Source: Myxococcota bacterium
GTDB taxonomy: Bacteria; Myxococcota_A; UBA9160; UBA6930
Assembly: GCA_028285625.1 (NCBI GenBank)
Contig: JANQOX010000005.1
Location: 186,001 to 250,000, forward strand
Direction of reading: 5' to 3'
DNA: 64,000 bases
A program made the translations under genes and the position numbers. Of the stretch, positions 42,086-51,209 are shown in pieces. Every line of letters begins with the position of its first letter. Positions within the stretch are counted from its first letter, which is position 1. The notes under the pieces were generated by a model, which did not search any database, had not been told where the DNA came from, and worked only from the letters and a program-made list of their open reading frames with translations.

Positions 42086-43576
42086 CTACCGCCAACCGCG
42101 CGGGTTGTCTGCCACCCGGTCGCGCATCTCGTCGAGCCGGGCGGCGAGGCGGCCGGCGACCTCCGGGTGGAGCATCCCGAGATCGTGCGCCTCGTTGTCG
42201 AGATCTGTGCGGGTCAGATGGGCCCGGTCGCGGCCGACGTCTCCCGTCTGCGCCAGGTACTTGAACGCGCCGACGCGAACCGCGCCGGGCAGCGTGTCGA
42301 GCACCGGGTAGTAGTAGAGGGCGCGGTCGGGCAGGGCGCCGCCCTCGAGCAGCACGGGCGAGAGATCCACGCCGTCGATCACGCGGTCGCCGGGAAGCGG
42401 AAGCCCCGCCCACGCAAGCACCGTCGGAAACAGGTCGACGTTCATGGCGGGCTGTTCGCTCGTCCGTCCCGCTGCCACGCGGCCCGGCCAGTGAAGGATC
42501 ATCGGGACGCGCTGCCCGCCGTCGAGGATCTCGCCCTTGCGACCGCGCAGGGCCCCCGGGCTGCCCCCGTAGTCGGCCCCGTTGTCGCTGGTGATGAATA
42601 TGGCGGTGCGCTCGGCCAGACCCAGTCGCGCCAGCGTGTCGAGCACCGCCCCAGTGCTGCGGTCGAGGTCCGCCACCACGTCGCCGTAGCGCCCGCCGCG
42701 CGAGCGGCCCGCCTGCTCGGACGAGGGGTAGTGCGGCACGTGAGGGAACGTGTGTGCCAGGTACAGGAAGAAGGGGCGCTCGCGGTTCGCCTCGATGAAC
42801 GCGATCGCCTCTTCGGTGTAGCGCTCGGTGAGGCGGGTCTGGTCGATGCCCCCCGGCCCGAGCGGCGCCTGCTCGTCGCGCTCGCCCTGGCCGAAGCGGC
42901 CGGGCGCACGCCCGTCGGCTTCGATCACCTCGTCGTCCCGGTACAGGTCGAGCGGCACCATGTCGTTGCTGAACAGCACGCCGAACCAGCTGTCGAACCC
43001 GAAGTCGCGTGGCCGGAAGCCCGCGCGGTCGCCGAGGTGCCACTTGCCCACCATGCCGGTGGCATAGCCCGCAGAGCCCAGCACCTCGGCCAGGGTGATC
43101 TCGTCGGCGGGCAGCTCGTTGGCCCAGCCGAGGACGCGACGCGCCCGGCCCACGGGTGAGGCGTCGGGGAAGAACACGTGGCGGTCCGTGCGGGTTCGAG
43201 GTGGGTACCGGCCCGTCAGCAAAGCTGCGCGCGAGGGCGTACAGACGGGCGAGGCCGAATGGAAGTGGTCCATGCGCAGCCCCTCGGCAGCCGCGCGGTC
43301 GATGCGCGGGGTCTCGATCAGCCGGTTGCCGTGCATCGAGAGGTCGCCGTAGCCGAGGTCGTCGAAGAGCACGACCACCACGTTGGGTGCGCGCTTCGGA
43401 TCCACCGCCGGGAGCTCGGAGAGATAGCGCCGCTTCTGCTCCAGGTGGGGGGCGTCCGGTGCCGTGGGTGCGACGGAGACCCAGGCCCAGCGCAGGGCCA
43501 GGCCCGTGGCTCCGAGCACCAGCGCGACGAGCACGGTCCAGCCGAGGGTGCTCGCGAGGCGTCCGAGAATGCGCAC
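42086..43576 (-). CDS. sulfatase, membrane-anchored, CTPSR-type
   Basis: The 496-aa protein has an N-terminal transmembrane helix (LGWTVLVALVLGATGLALRWAW), the metal site VVLFDDLGYGDLS and a canonical sulfatase core VCTPSRAALLTGRYPPRTRTD with formylglycine Cys112. The histidine/lysine metal residues lie in MVGKWHLGD and LYLAHTFPHVPHYP. It is probably held on the outside of the inner membrane. The start is GTG with GGAGG 5 nt upstream. The substrate, a sulfate ester or sulfated glycan, is unknown. Confidence 0.9.
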   Translation of the reverse strand: MRILGRLASTLGWTVLVALVLGATGLALRWAWVSVAPTAPDAPHLEQKRRYLSELPAVDPKRAPNVVVVLFDDLGYGDLSMHGNRLIETPRIDRAAAEGLRMDHFHSASPVCTPSRAALLTGRYPPRTRTDRHVFFPDASPVGRARRVLGWANELPADEITLAEVLGSAGYATGMVGKWHLGDRAGFRPRDFGFDSWFGVLFSNDMVPLDLYRDDEVIEADGRAPGRFGQGERDEQAPLGPGGIDQTRLTERYTEEAIAFIEANRERPFFLYLAHTFPHVPHYPSSEQAGRSRGGRYGDVVADLDRSTGAVLDTLARLGLAERTAIFITSDNGADYGGSPGALRGRKGEILDGGQRVPMILHWPGRVAAGRTSEQPAMNVDLFPTVLAWAGLPLPGDRVIDGVDLSPVLLEGGALPDRALYYYPVLDTLPGAVRVGAFKYLAQTGDVGRDRAHLTRTDLDNEAHDLGMLHPEVAGRLAARLDEMRDRVADNPRGWR

Positions 43577-43680
43577 GGTTCCTCCCGCGACGGGGCCAGC
43601 CGGGGACGGGCTACGCTGCCGCCGGTGCGATGCTAGGACGGCGCCGTCATGCTCGCGACGCCCCGCACGGAGGATGCCCC

Positions 43681-44952
43681 TTGGACTTCGAGATCCCCCA
43701 GAAACTCGCCGACTACCTCGACGAACTCGACGACTTCATCGCGCGCGAGATCGTGCCGCTCGAGCAGCAGGACGACAACGTGCGGTTCTTCGATCACCGT
43801 CGCGAGGATGCGCGCACCGACTGGGACCGCGGCGGGCTCCCCAACGAAGCCTGGGAGGGGTTGCTCTACGAGGCGAAGCGGCGAGCCGACGCAGCCGGGC
43901 ACTACCGATACCCGTTCCCCAAGGAGTATGGCGGCCGGGAGGGCACCAACCTCGACATGGCCGTGATCCGCGAGCACCTGGCGCGCAAGGGCCTGGGCCT
44001 GCACAACGACCTGCAGAACGAGCACTCCATCGTCGGCAACAACGTGGGCCTGCTGCTGATGCTCGAGTACGGCACCGAATCCCAGAAGGCCGAGTGGGTG
44101 GATGGCATGGCCGAGGGGCGGCGCGGCTTCGCCTTCGGCATCACCGAACCCGCTCATGGCTCCGACGCCACGCACATGGAAACCACCGCCGTGCGCGACG
44201 GCGCGGGCTGGCGGATCAACGGCGAGAAGACCTGGAACACGGGTATCCACAAGGCCGAGTACGACATGATCATGGCGCGCACCAGCGGCAAGGCGGGCGA
44301 TGCCCGGGGCATCACCGCCTTCCTGGTGCCGACGGCTTCCGAGGGCTTCCAGGTCGAGGAGATGCTCTGGACGTTCAACATGCCCACCGATCACGGGCGC
44401 GTCTCGCTTCGCGACGTGCGCGTCGGCGACGACGCCATCTTCGGAGGCGAGGGCCGGGGGCTCGCCGTGGTGCAGCACTTCTTCAACGAGAATCGCATCC
44501 GCCAGGCGGCCTCGAGCCTGGGGGCCGCGCAGTTCTGCCTGGACGAGTCCATCGCCTACGCCCAGGAGCGCAAGCCCTTCGGCAAGCCCCTGGCTACGAA
44601 TCAGGGCATTCAGTTCCCCATCGTCGAGCTGCAGACGCAGTGCGAGATGCTTCGCGCACTGATCCACAAGACGGCGTGGATGATGGACCGCTACGGCGCC
44701 TTCTCGGTCTCGGACAAGGTCTCGATGTGCAACTACTGGTCGAATCGCCTCTGCTGCGAGGCGGCCGACCGCGCCATGCAGGTGCACGGCGGCCTCGGCT
44801 ACTCACGTCACAAGCCCTTCGAACACATCTACCGACATCACCGGCGCTACCGGATCACGGAGGGCGCCGAGGAGATCCAGATGCGCCGCGTGGCGGGCTA
44901 CCTGTTCGGCTTCATGAAGCAGCGCGCGCCGAAGGGTGTGGACGAAGGCTAG
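43681..44952 (+). CDS. acyl-CoA dehydrogenase
   Basis: From the TTG at 43681 (GGAGG 7 nt upstream) the protein has 423 aa. The flavin-contact segment GFAFGITEPAHGSDATHMET, the middle beta domain and the C-terminal AMQVHGGLGYSRHKPFEHIYRHHRRYRITEGAEEIQMRR are typical of the family (the latter normally QIHGGxGY...RxxR). It probably carries out FAD-dependent alpha-beta desaturation of an acyl-CoA. No ATG is available in the frame before conserved sequence. Confidence 0.88.
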   Translation: MDFEIPQKLADYLDELDDFIAREIVPLEQQDDNVRFFDHRREDARTDWDRGGLPNEAWEGLLYEAKRRADAAGHYRYPFPKEYGGREGTNLDMAVIREHLARKGLGLHNDLQNEHSIVGNNVGLLLMLEYGTESQKAEWVDGMAEGRRGFAFGITEPAHGSDATHMETTAVRDGAGWRINGEKTWNTGIHKAEYDMIMARTSGKAGDARGITAFLVPTASEGFQVEEMLWTFNMPTDHGRVSLRDVRVGDDAIFGGEGRGLAVVQHFFNENRIRQAASSLGAAQFCLDESIAYAQERKPFGKPLATNQGIQFPIVELQTQCEMLRALIHKTAWMMDRYGAFSVSDKVSMCNYWSNRLCCEAADRAMQVHGGLGYSRHKPFEHIYRHHRRYRITEGAEEIQMRRVAGYLFGFMKQRAPKGVDEG

Positions 44953-45093
44953 GCACGTCCCGCGTCGTGGGCGACGCGCTCGCCGCCCCACCGCCGCTTC
45001 GTTGACGATCGGGAGTCGAGAACTACTCTCCGGTCCGATCAAGACACCATGGCACCGCACCCGACACCCTCAGTTGTCGAAGGAGCGAGTAGC

Positions 45094-46707
45094 GTGCTTC
45101 TCCGGTTCGTTTCGACTGCACTCTGCATCGTCGCAGCACTCGCTGCCCTACCCGCCCTCGCGCAGAAGGCGCATGTTCCCGGTGGCCTGGTGCATGAGGC
45201 CGAGTTTCAGCGGCTCTGGGCGGCCAATGGAGATCGCTGGGCCGAAGAAGACGAGGAGATCCAGGCCAAGCTCGACGCGCTGGAGAAGCGATTCGGGAAG
45301 AAGCCCAACATCATCCACATCCTCTGGGACGACATGCGCTACGGCGCCGTGGGTCACAGGCTGCTGACGGATGTTTCGGGGTACGAGGCGCCCAACCTGC
45401 AGCGAATGGCAGAGGAGGGCATGTCCCTCACTCGGATGTATACGGAGCCCTCGTGCACGCCGACGCGAGTGGCCGCGGCAACCGGCCGCCTCGCGGTGCG
45501 CTCCGGGATGATCTTCCCGATCTTCCCGATTCATCGGATGGGCCTGCCCGGCTCCGAAGTGACGATTGCCGAGGTCGTGGACGACACCTACCACACCGGC
45601 TTCTTCGAGAAGGCCCACTTCGGCGACCAGGAGGAGGGCTACGTCCACAACCAGGGATGGGACGAGGCGATCTTCTCGCTCTACAACCAGTTCGCCGGCC
45701 AGGGCTTCAACGGCGATGCGGAGAACCAGGGCTACTCGATTGCCTATTCCCCGGACGGCTACGACAAGAAGTACTTCTTCGACGACTCGTTCCGTCCCCT
45801 CGACTGGATGTGGACGGTCGAGGGATTCGAGGGCGAGGCGCCGGCCAAGGAGTTCTCGACGCCCACGACGTTCGAGGAGTACCAGCAGGCGAACGCTCGG
45901 ATGTGGGAACGCACGAAGCAGTTCGTGCGCAAGCACGCCGGCAGCACGAAGCCCTTCATGCTTCAGTGGTGGCCGAACCTCTACGAGGTCGCCGACGAGA
46001 GCGCCATGCGCCCGTGGACCACGCAGCATGCCACCGCGTCGGCCGAGAGCATCAAGCGCATGGACGCCAAGATCGGCGAACTCTTCGCGCTGCTCGAGGA
46101 GCTCGGCATCGCGGAGAACACCATCGTCGTCGCCATGGCGGACAACGGGCCGATGGTCCCGATCTGGCCGGAGACGGGCCAGAACGGGTTCTTCCGCGGC
46201 GGCAAGAACGACGTCACCGAGGGTGGCATCCGCGTCCCCGCATTCGTCAAGTGGCCTGCCGTGATCGAGCCTGGAACGGTCGTCGGTGACATCGTTCACG
46301 TGTCGGACCTGTTCAACACGTTCGCGAGGATCGCGGGGCGGTACGACCAGATCCCGACCGATCGCGTCATCGACGGCATCGACCAGACGGCATTGCTCGT
46401 GAAGGGTGACAAGCACGGACGTCGCGACTACGTGTTCACGTACAAGGGCCCGGCGCTGGGCTCCCTGGTCAAGCAGCAGTTCAAGCGCCACTTCGCACTC
46501 TCCACGGGCGCCTTGGCGGGGGCCGAGTTCTTCGATCTCTACAAGGACCCTCGTGAAGAGAACCCGCTGATGGCCGAGTTCCTGTGGACCTGGGCGCAGT
46601 TCGATCACATCGTCGGCCGGCATCGGCAGCAGATCGAGGAGTACCCGCACACGCCGGTCGCGAGAGGCGTTCCCTACACGGGGGTGGAGCGACGGGCCGA
46701 TCCCTAG
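45094..46707 (+). CDS. arylsulfatase, secreted, CTPTR-type
   Basis: The GTG at 45094 has AAGGAG 8 nt upstream and gives 537 aa with signal peptide MLLRFVSTALCIVAALAALPALAQ; an upstream ATG at 45049 lacks a ribosome site. The metal site is NIIHILWDDMRYG. The sulfatase core is SCTPTRVAAATGRLAVRSG with formylglycine Cys121, C-T-P-T-R instead of CxPSR. The length and the FEKAHFGDQEEGYVHNQGWDE segment suggest a PDB-type arylsulfatase A group. The stop shares CTAG with the next gene. Confidence 0.9.
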   Translation: MLLRFVSTALCIVAALAALPALAQKAHVPGGLVHEAEFQRLWAANGDRWAEEDEEIQAKLDALEKRFGKKPNIIHILWDDMRYGAVGHRLLTDVSGYEAPNLQRMAEEGMSLTRMYTEPSCTPTRVAAATGRLAVRSGMIFPIFPIHRMGLPGSEVTIAEVVDDTYHTGFFEKAHFGDQEEGYVHNQGWDEAIFSLYNQFAGQGFNGDAENQGYSIAYSPDGYDKKYFFDDSFRPLDWMWTVEGFEGEAPAKEFSTPTTFEEYQQANARMWERTKQFVRKHAGSTKPFMLQWWPNLYEVADESAMRPWTTQHATASAESIKRMDAKIGELFALLEELGIAENTIVVAMADNGPMVPIWPETGQNGFFRGGKNDVTEGGIRVPAFVKWPAVIEPGTVVGDIVHVSDLFNTFARIAGRYDQIPTDRVIDGIDQTALLVKGDKHGRRDYVFTYKGPALGSLVKQQFKRHFALSTGALAGAEFFDLYKDPREENPLMAEFLWTWAQFDHIVGRHRQQIEEYPHTPVARGVPYTGVERRADP

Positions 46708-47129
46708 GGCGCGACGGCGCCGGGCTCGGCCAGCTCGATCGCCACCAGGGTTCCAGCCCACTCGACGGCGTTCGGCCTCAGGCGCGAGAACACGTCCGTG
46801 CGGCGATCCGCGTCGTCTTCGATGGCGCGGCCGTGGCCCTGGAGCGTCTGGCCGCGGACGAAGACGGTGACCGCTGCGCCCTCGCCGCGCATCTCCTTCC
46901 ACCATGTTCCGTCCGCGCCGGCATAGACGAAACCGTCTTCGAGCAGGTAGTTGACCGGCAGCGTGCGGCCCGAAGGCAGCGTGAGGAGCATGACCCGCTT
47001 GGCGGTCTCGCCGTCGGGCTCGGCGCGCAGCTCGGCGGTGACCTGCGGATTTCGCACCCAGACCGTGAAGGCGGCGTAGCCCCCCACCAACAGCGCGAGG
47101 CCGAGGACCACGGAGAGGACGATCTTCAC
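46704..47129 (-). CDS. membrane-anchored deazaflavin (F420)-type nitroreductase-like protein
   Basis: The 141-aa protein has an N-terminal helix (MKIVLSVVLGLALLVGGYAAFTVWV) and a body of the DUF385/Ddn-like split barrel: MLLTLPSGRTLPVNYLLEDGFVYAGADGTWWKEMRGEGAAVTVFV. Such proteins bind F420 or flavin and reduce quinones or nitro compounds. The start is GTG with a TACGAT box 6 nt upstream. Confidence 0.65.
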   Translation of the reverse strand: MKIVLSVVLGLALLVGGYAAFTVWVRNPQVTAELRAEPDGETAKRVMLLTLPSGRTLPVNYLLEDGFVYAGADGTWWKEMRGEGAAVTVFVRGQTLQGHGRAIEDDADRRTDVFSRLRPNAVEWAGTLVAIELAEPGAVAP

Positions 47130-47135
47130 GCCGGG

Positions 47136-47141
47136 ATCGTA
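47136..47141 (-). promoter_or_regulatory. candidate -10 box (TACGAT) of leaderless promoter
   Basis: TACGAT on the minus strand ends 6 nt before the GTG at 47129. Confidence 0.4.
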
Positions 47142-47199
47142 GCCGAGGCGCCGGCTACCCTGCCGGTTCGAGGTGCCGCGTCCGAGAGGCCCCCGGCCT

Positions 47200-47238
47200 C
47201 GTCGGAGGAACCCTTGGCTACGTCGGAGGAACCCTTGG
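47200..47238 (+). repeat. tandem 21-nt duplication of the ribosome binding site
   Basis: CGTCGGAGGAACCCTTGG occurs at 47200-47217 and again at 47221-47238, period 21 nt. Each copy has a GGAGG; a TTG at 47214 opens a 9-codon ORF that ends in ATGA overlapping the enoyl-CoA hydratase start. The tandem copies could raise ribosome loading or couple a leader peptide. Confidence 0.6.
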
Positions 47239-47239
47239 A

Positions 47240-48028
47240 ATGACCGTCCGGACCCAGCTCGACGACGAGGGCGTGCTGCTCGTCACCCTGGACCGCCCAG
47301 CCAGGAAGAACGCCTTCGACGAAGCGCAGTGGGACGCGCTGGCCACGGCGCTCGACGAGGCGCGTGAGGACCCGGCGGTGGCCGTGGTGGTGCTCACGGG
47401 CGAAGGGGGCAACTTCTCCTCCGGCGCCGACCTGAGCTCATTCTCGGGTGCGCCGCGCGAGCCGCGCGCCGACGGCAAGCCCAGCGCGTTCTTCGCGTGC
47501 GTCGATGCGGTCTTCGCCTTCGACAAGCCGCTGATCGCGGCCGTCCTGGGCGTTGCCGTGGGCGGCGGCTGCACCCTCGCCGTCGCGTCGGACGTGGCTT
47601 ACGCCGGCGAGAGCCTGCGCATGCGGCTCCCCTTCGCGAGTCTCGGACTCGTGCCCGAGATCGCCAGCAGCTACACGCTGCCCACGGCCATCGGCCGACA
47701 GCGTGCGAACGAGCTGATGTTCACCTCCGAGTGGATCGACGCCGACCGCGCGCTCTCGCTCGGCATGGTGGCCCGCGTACTGCCCGACGACGAGGTACTC
47801 CCCGCGGCCCTGGCCAAGGCGCGCGAGATCGCGCAATGGCCCGTGTCGTCGCTGCGCGCCATCAAGCAGTGCATGATGGCCCCTCACGAAGAGGCGATCC
47901 GTGCGGCGCGCAGCGTCGAGGACGCGTGGATGATGAAGCTCGCCGGCTCGCCCGAGAACATCGAGGCGGTCACCGCGTTCGTGCAGAAGCGCAAGCCGGA
48001 CTTCAAGCCCTTTCGCAAGCGCAGCTGA
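47240..48028 (+). CDS. enoyl-CoA hydratase/isomerase family protein
   Basis: The 262-aa crotonase-fold protein opens with LVTLDRPARKNAFDEAQWDAL. It has the oxyanion-hole segments GGNFSSGADLSSF and VLGVAVGGGCTLAVASDVAYAGESLRMRLPF. The glutamate region where hydratases carry their second catalytic Glu reads SLGLVPEIASSYTLPTAIG. It may hydrate or isomerise an unsaturated acyl-CoA in beta-oxidation, in line with the several acyl-CoA dehydrogenases nearby. Confidence 0.88.
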   Translation: MTVRTQLDDEGVLLVTLDRPARKNAFDEAQWDALATALDEAREDPAVAVVVLTGEGGNFSSGADLSSFSGAPREPRADGKPSAFFACVDAVFAFDKPLIAAVLGVAVGGGCTLAVASDVAYAGESLRMRLPFASLGLVPEIASSYTLPTAIGRQRANELMFTSEWIDADRALSLGMVARVLPDDEVLPAALAKAREIAQWPVSSLRAIKQCMMAPHEEAIRAARSVEDAWMMKLAGSPENIEAVTAFVQKRKPDFKPFRKRS

Positions 48029-48077
48029 GCCCGGCTTCGGGCGGCGCTCCGGGTCAGGAGGCCTCGCCAGGCATCGG

Positions 48078-48659
<582 letters not shown>

Positions 48660-48787
48660 GGCGTCTTCCTCGCACGTTGCGGTGGGTCCGGTCGAGGATA
48701 GCGGGCCGCCCCCGGACGCCCGCCGTCCGACGGCGGGCCCGACGGTTCGGCCTGCGCCTGTTCTAGGATTCCGGCCGAGGTGCATCC

Positions 48788-49522
48788 ATGGAGTCTTCTC
48801 GAGAACGCCCCCCCGAAGAGGTTCGCCTGGAGCGCAAGCGCGCGGTGGCGCTCGGCTACCGCCTGCTCGCGGCCCAGCGCTGGGGCGACCTGGGCGACGG
48901 TCACATCAGCGCACGCGACCCCGAGCGCACCGACTGCTTCTGGATGCTGCGCTACGGCGTCTCGTATCACGAGGCGCGCGTTCGCGACCTCGTGCTCGTC
49001 GATCCGGACGGGGAACTCGCCGAAGGCGAAGGCGTGATCAACCGGGCCGGGTACTACATCCACCACCCGATCCTGATGACACGGCCCGACGCGGTGTCGG
49101 CCACGCACGTGCACACGGGTTGGGGGACGCCCTTCGCGGCCGAGGCGCGTGCGATCGAGCCGATCACCCAGGAATCGTGCATCTTTTTCGAGGACCATGC
49201 GCTGTTCGACGACGAGGAGGTGCAGGTCCAGAGTGTGGCGGCCGGCCAGCGCATCGCCGACGCGCTCGGCCCCCACCGCGCGATCATCCTGCGCAACCAC
49301 GGGCTGCTCACCGTGGGGGGCCGCGTGGACGAGTCGGTCGGCAGCTTCGTACACATGGAGCGCGTGGCCGAGGCCCACATGAAGGCGCGCCACGCTCGCC
49401 CGATCTCCCCCGAGGCGGCGCGTTTCGCCCAGAAGGACCTGGTGCGGTACGGCGCCGGCCGCGTGGCGTTCCACGCGCTGGTTGCCCGGCACATCGGCGA
49501 CCCCGCCGTCGTGGACGGCTAG
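48788..49522 (+). CDS. class II aldolase/adducin family protein
   Basis: The 244-aa protein has the class II aldolase fold. The N-terminal part is RLLAAQRWGDLGDGHISARDPE and the zinc histidines are in VSATHVHTGWGTPFA and ILRNHGLLTVGG, with a tail HMERVAEAHM. Members are fuculose/ribulose phosphate aldolases or decarboxylases that use Zn2+, but the adducin-like bacterial proteins often have no known substrate. A TAGGAT box is about 18 nt upstream of the ATG. Confidence 0.85.
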   Translation: MESSRERPPEEVRLERKRAVALGYRLLAAQRWGDLGDGHISARDPERTDCFWMLRYGVSYHEARVRDLVLVDPDGELAEGEGVINRAGYYIHHPILMTRPDAVSATHVHTGWGTPFAAEARAIEPITQESCIFFEDHALFDDEEVQVQSVAAGQRIADALGPHRAIILRNHGLLTVGGRVDESVGSFVHMERVAEAHMKARHARPISPEAARFAQKDLVRYGAGRVAFHALVARHIGDPAVVDG

Positions 49523-49606
49523 CCCAGGCCTGGACCCGAGCCCGCGGGGACGGGCTCACGCCCCGGCACCGTGCCTCCGATGGGGACCCCTGGGGAGGTG
49601 CACGTC

Positions 49607-49837
49607 ATGGCCAAGGTCTTCGCAATCCTGATGATGGTCGCCGGCATCTGGGTCGGCGTCGAGTTGTTCACCGAGGGTCGCGCGGGTGCGTTCGGTGGGC
49701 GTCTGGCGCCGCTGTTCGGCATGGACGAGACCGAAATCGCCCAGGACGCGCCGCTCGGCCATCGCGCCGGGGGCTCGGTCGCCGAGGCCCACCGCGACAG
49801 CGAGAACCGGCTGGACCGCCTGCTCACCGGCGAGTAG
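49607..49837 (+). CDS. small membrane-associated hypothetical protein
   Basis: The ATG at 49607 has GGAGGTG 7 nt upstream, giving 76 aa. It has one N-terminal hydrophobic helix (KVFAILMMVAGIWVGVELFTEG), then a Gly/Asp/Glu-rich soluble tail (AHRDSENRLDRLLTGE). No family is recognised. It lies between the aldolase and an acyl-CoA dehydrogenase. Confidence 0.6.
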   Translation: MAKVFAILMMVAGIWVGVELFTEGRAGAFGGRLAPLFGMDETEIAQDAPLGHRAGGSVAEAHRDSENRLDRLLTGE

Positions 49838-49942
49838 CGCCCCCGGCCTCCTCTCCCGTCCCCCCTCACTCGGCGTTTTCCCCGGTGGTGGGGGTTGGGG
49901 TGATCTGCGAGCCTCCCGGCCCCCGAAGCCGAGGAGGAAGCC

Positions 49943-51148
49943 ATGGCCAGCGAAGAGGTCTCGCAGGCGTTCCGCGACGATCTGCGCAGCTATCTCGAAG
50001 CCCAGTGCCCCGCGCCGCTGCGCAAGGGCGCCGACCCCAGCGCCGCGACCGAGGCCGACCGACAGGCCTGGCTCGATGCCTACGCCGCGCGCGGCTACAC
50101 GACGCCCACCTGGCCCAAGGAGTACGGCGGCGGAGGGCTCTCCAAGGCCGAGACGCGTGTGCTCGCCGAAGAGGTGGCGCAGGTCGCAGCCTACGCCCCG
50201 GTGGTGAGCTTCTTCGGCACGTCCATGCTCGGGCCGGTGCTGCTCGAGTTCGGCAACGAGGACCAGAAGAAGGAACACCTTCCCAAGATCACGAGCGGCG
50301 AGATCAACTGGTGTCAGGGCTACAGCGAGCCCGGTTCCGGCTCCGACCTGGCGAGCCTGCAGACGCGCGCGGTGCTCGAGGGCGATCACTGGGTGATCAA
50401 CGGCTCGAAGATCTGGACAACCGGCGCGAACCACGCCGACTGGATGTTCTGCCTCACCCGCACCGACTTCGAAGCGCCGAAGCACGACGGCATCAGCTTC
50501 ATCCTGTTCGACCTGCGCCAGCCCGGCGTCACGATCTCGCCGATCCAGCTGATCAGCGGTGCGTCGGAATTCTGCCAGGTGTTCTTCGAGGACGTCCGGG
50601 CCGAGAAGCGCAACCTCGTCGGGCCGCTGAACGGCGGCTGGACCATCGCCAAGCGCCTGCTCCAGCACGAGCGGCAGATGCTCTCGGGACCCGTGGACGG
50701 CGCGCCTCGGCGGGCGCGTGCCAAGCAGGCGGCCCCGACCGACCCCAGGAGCGCCCTGGCCGAGAGCGCACGCGCGCATCTGGGCGACGCGGACGGCCAG
50801 CTCGGTGACGCCGCCCTGCGGGATCGCATCGCCCAGTGGGAGCTCGACTCGATGTGCTTCGGGCTCACGCTGCGCCGCAGCGGCGAGGAGGCCCGCTCGG
50901 GGCAGGGCGCCGGTGCGGCCACGTCCATGTTCAAGCTATACGCCAGCGAGATGAACAAGCGGCGGGCCGAGATCCTGATGTCGGTTCGCGGAAGCGATGG
51001 CCTCGGCTGGGAGGGCGAAGCCTTCTCGCCGAGCGACATCATGGAGACCCGCGGCTGGCTGCGCAGCAAGGGCAACTCGATTGAGGGCGGCACGTCCGAG
51101 GTGCAGCTCAACGTCATTGCCAAGCGCGTGCTGGGACTGCCGGACTGA
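49943..51148 (+). CDS. acyl-CoA dehydrogenase family protein
   Basis: The 401-aa protein has family landmarks TPTWPKEYGGGGLSKAE, GYSEPGSGSDLASLQTRA and the C-terminal RGWLRSKGNSIEGGTSEVQLNVIAKRVLGLP. The GTSEVQ motif in place of the usual GGTxE-IQ is typical of the FadE26/ChsE-like steroid or long-chain group, where two subunits form a heteromer. The neighbour at 51210 is the natural partner. GAGGAGG precedes the ATG. Confidence 0.88.
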   Translation: MASEEVSQAFRDDLRSYLEAQCPAPLRKGADPSAATEADRQAWLDAYAARGYTTPTWPKEYGGGGLSKAETRVLAEEVAQVAAYAPVVSFFGTSMLGPVLLEFGNEDQKKEHLPKITSGEINWCQGYSEPGSGSDLASLQTRAVLEGDHWVINGSKIWTTGANHADWMFCLTRTDFEAPKHDGISFILFDLRQPGVTISPIQLISGASEFCQVFFEDVRAEKRNLVGPLNGGWTIAKRLLQHERQMLSGPVDGAPRRARAKQAAPTDPRSALAESARAHLGDADGQLGDAALRDRIAQWELDSMCFGLTLRRSGEEARSGQGAGAATSMFKLYASEMNKRRAEILMSVRGSDGLGWEGEAFSPSDIMETRGWLRSKGNSIEGGTSEVQLNVIAKRVLGLPD

Positions 51149-51209
51149 GCACCGCGCGTTTCGGCCGCGAGCGATCCCGAACCCAACGACCCGACCGACT
51201 GGAGACGCC

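Noticed and set aside
42086..46707. Two sulfatases and the acyl-CoA dehydrogenase as one operon.
   Set aside because: The first sulfatase is on the opposite strand, and the other genes have their own start regions over 100 bp apart.
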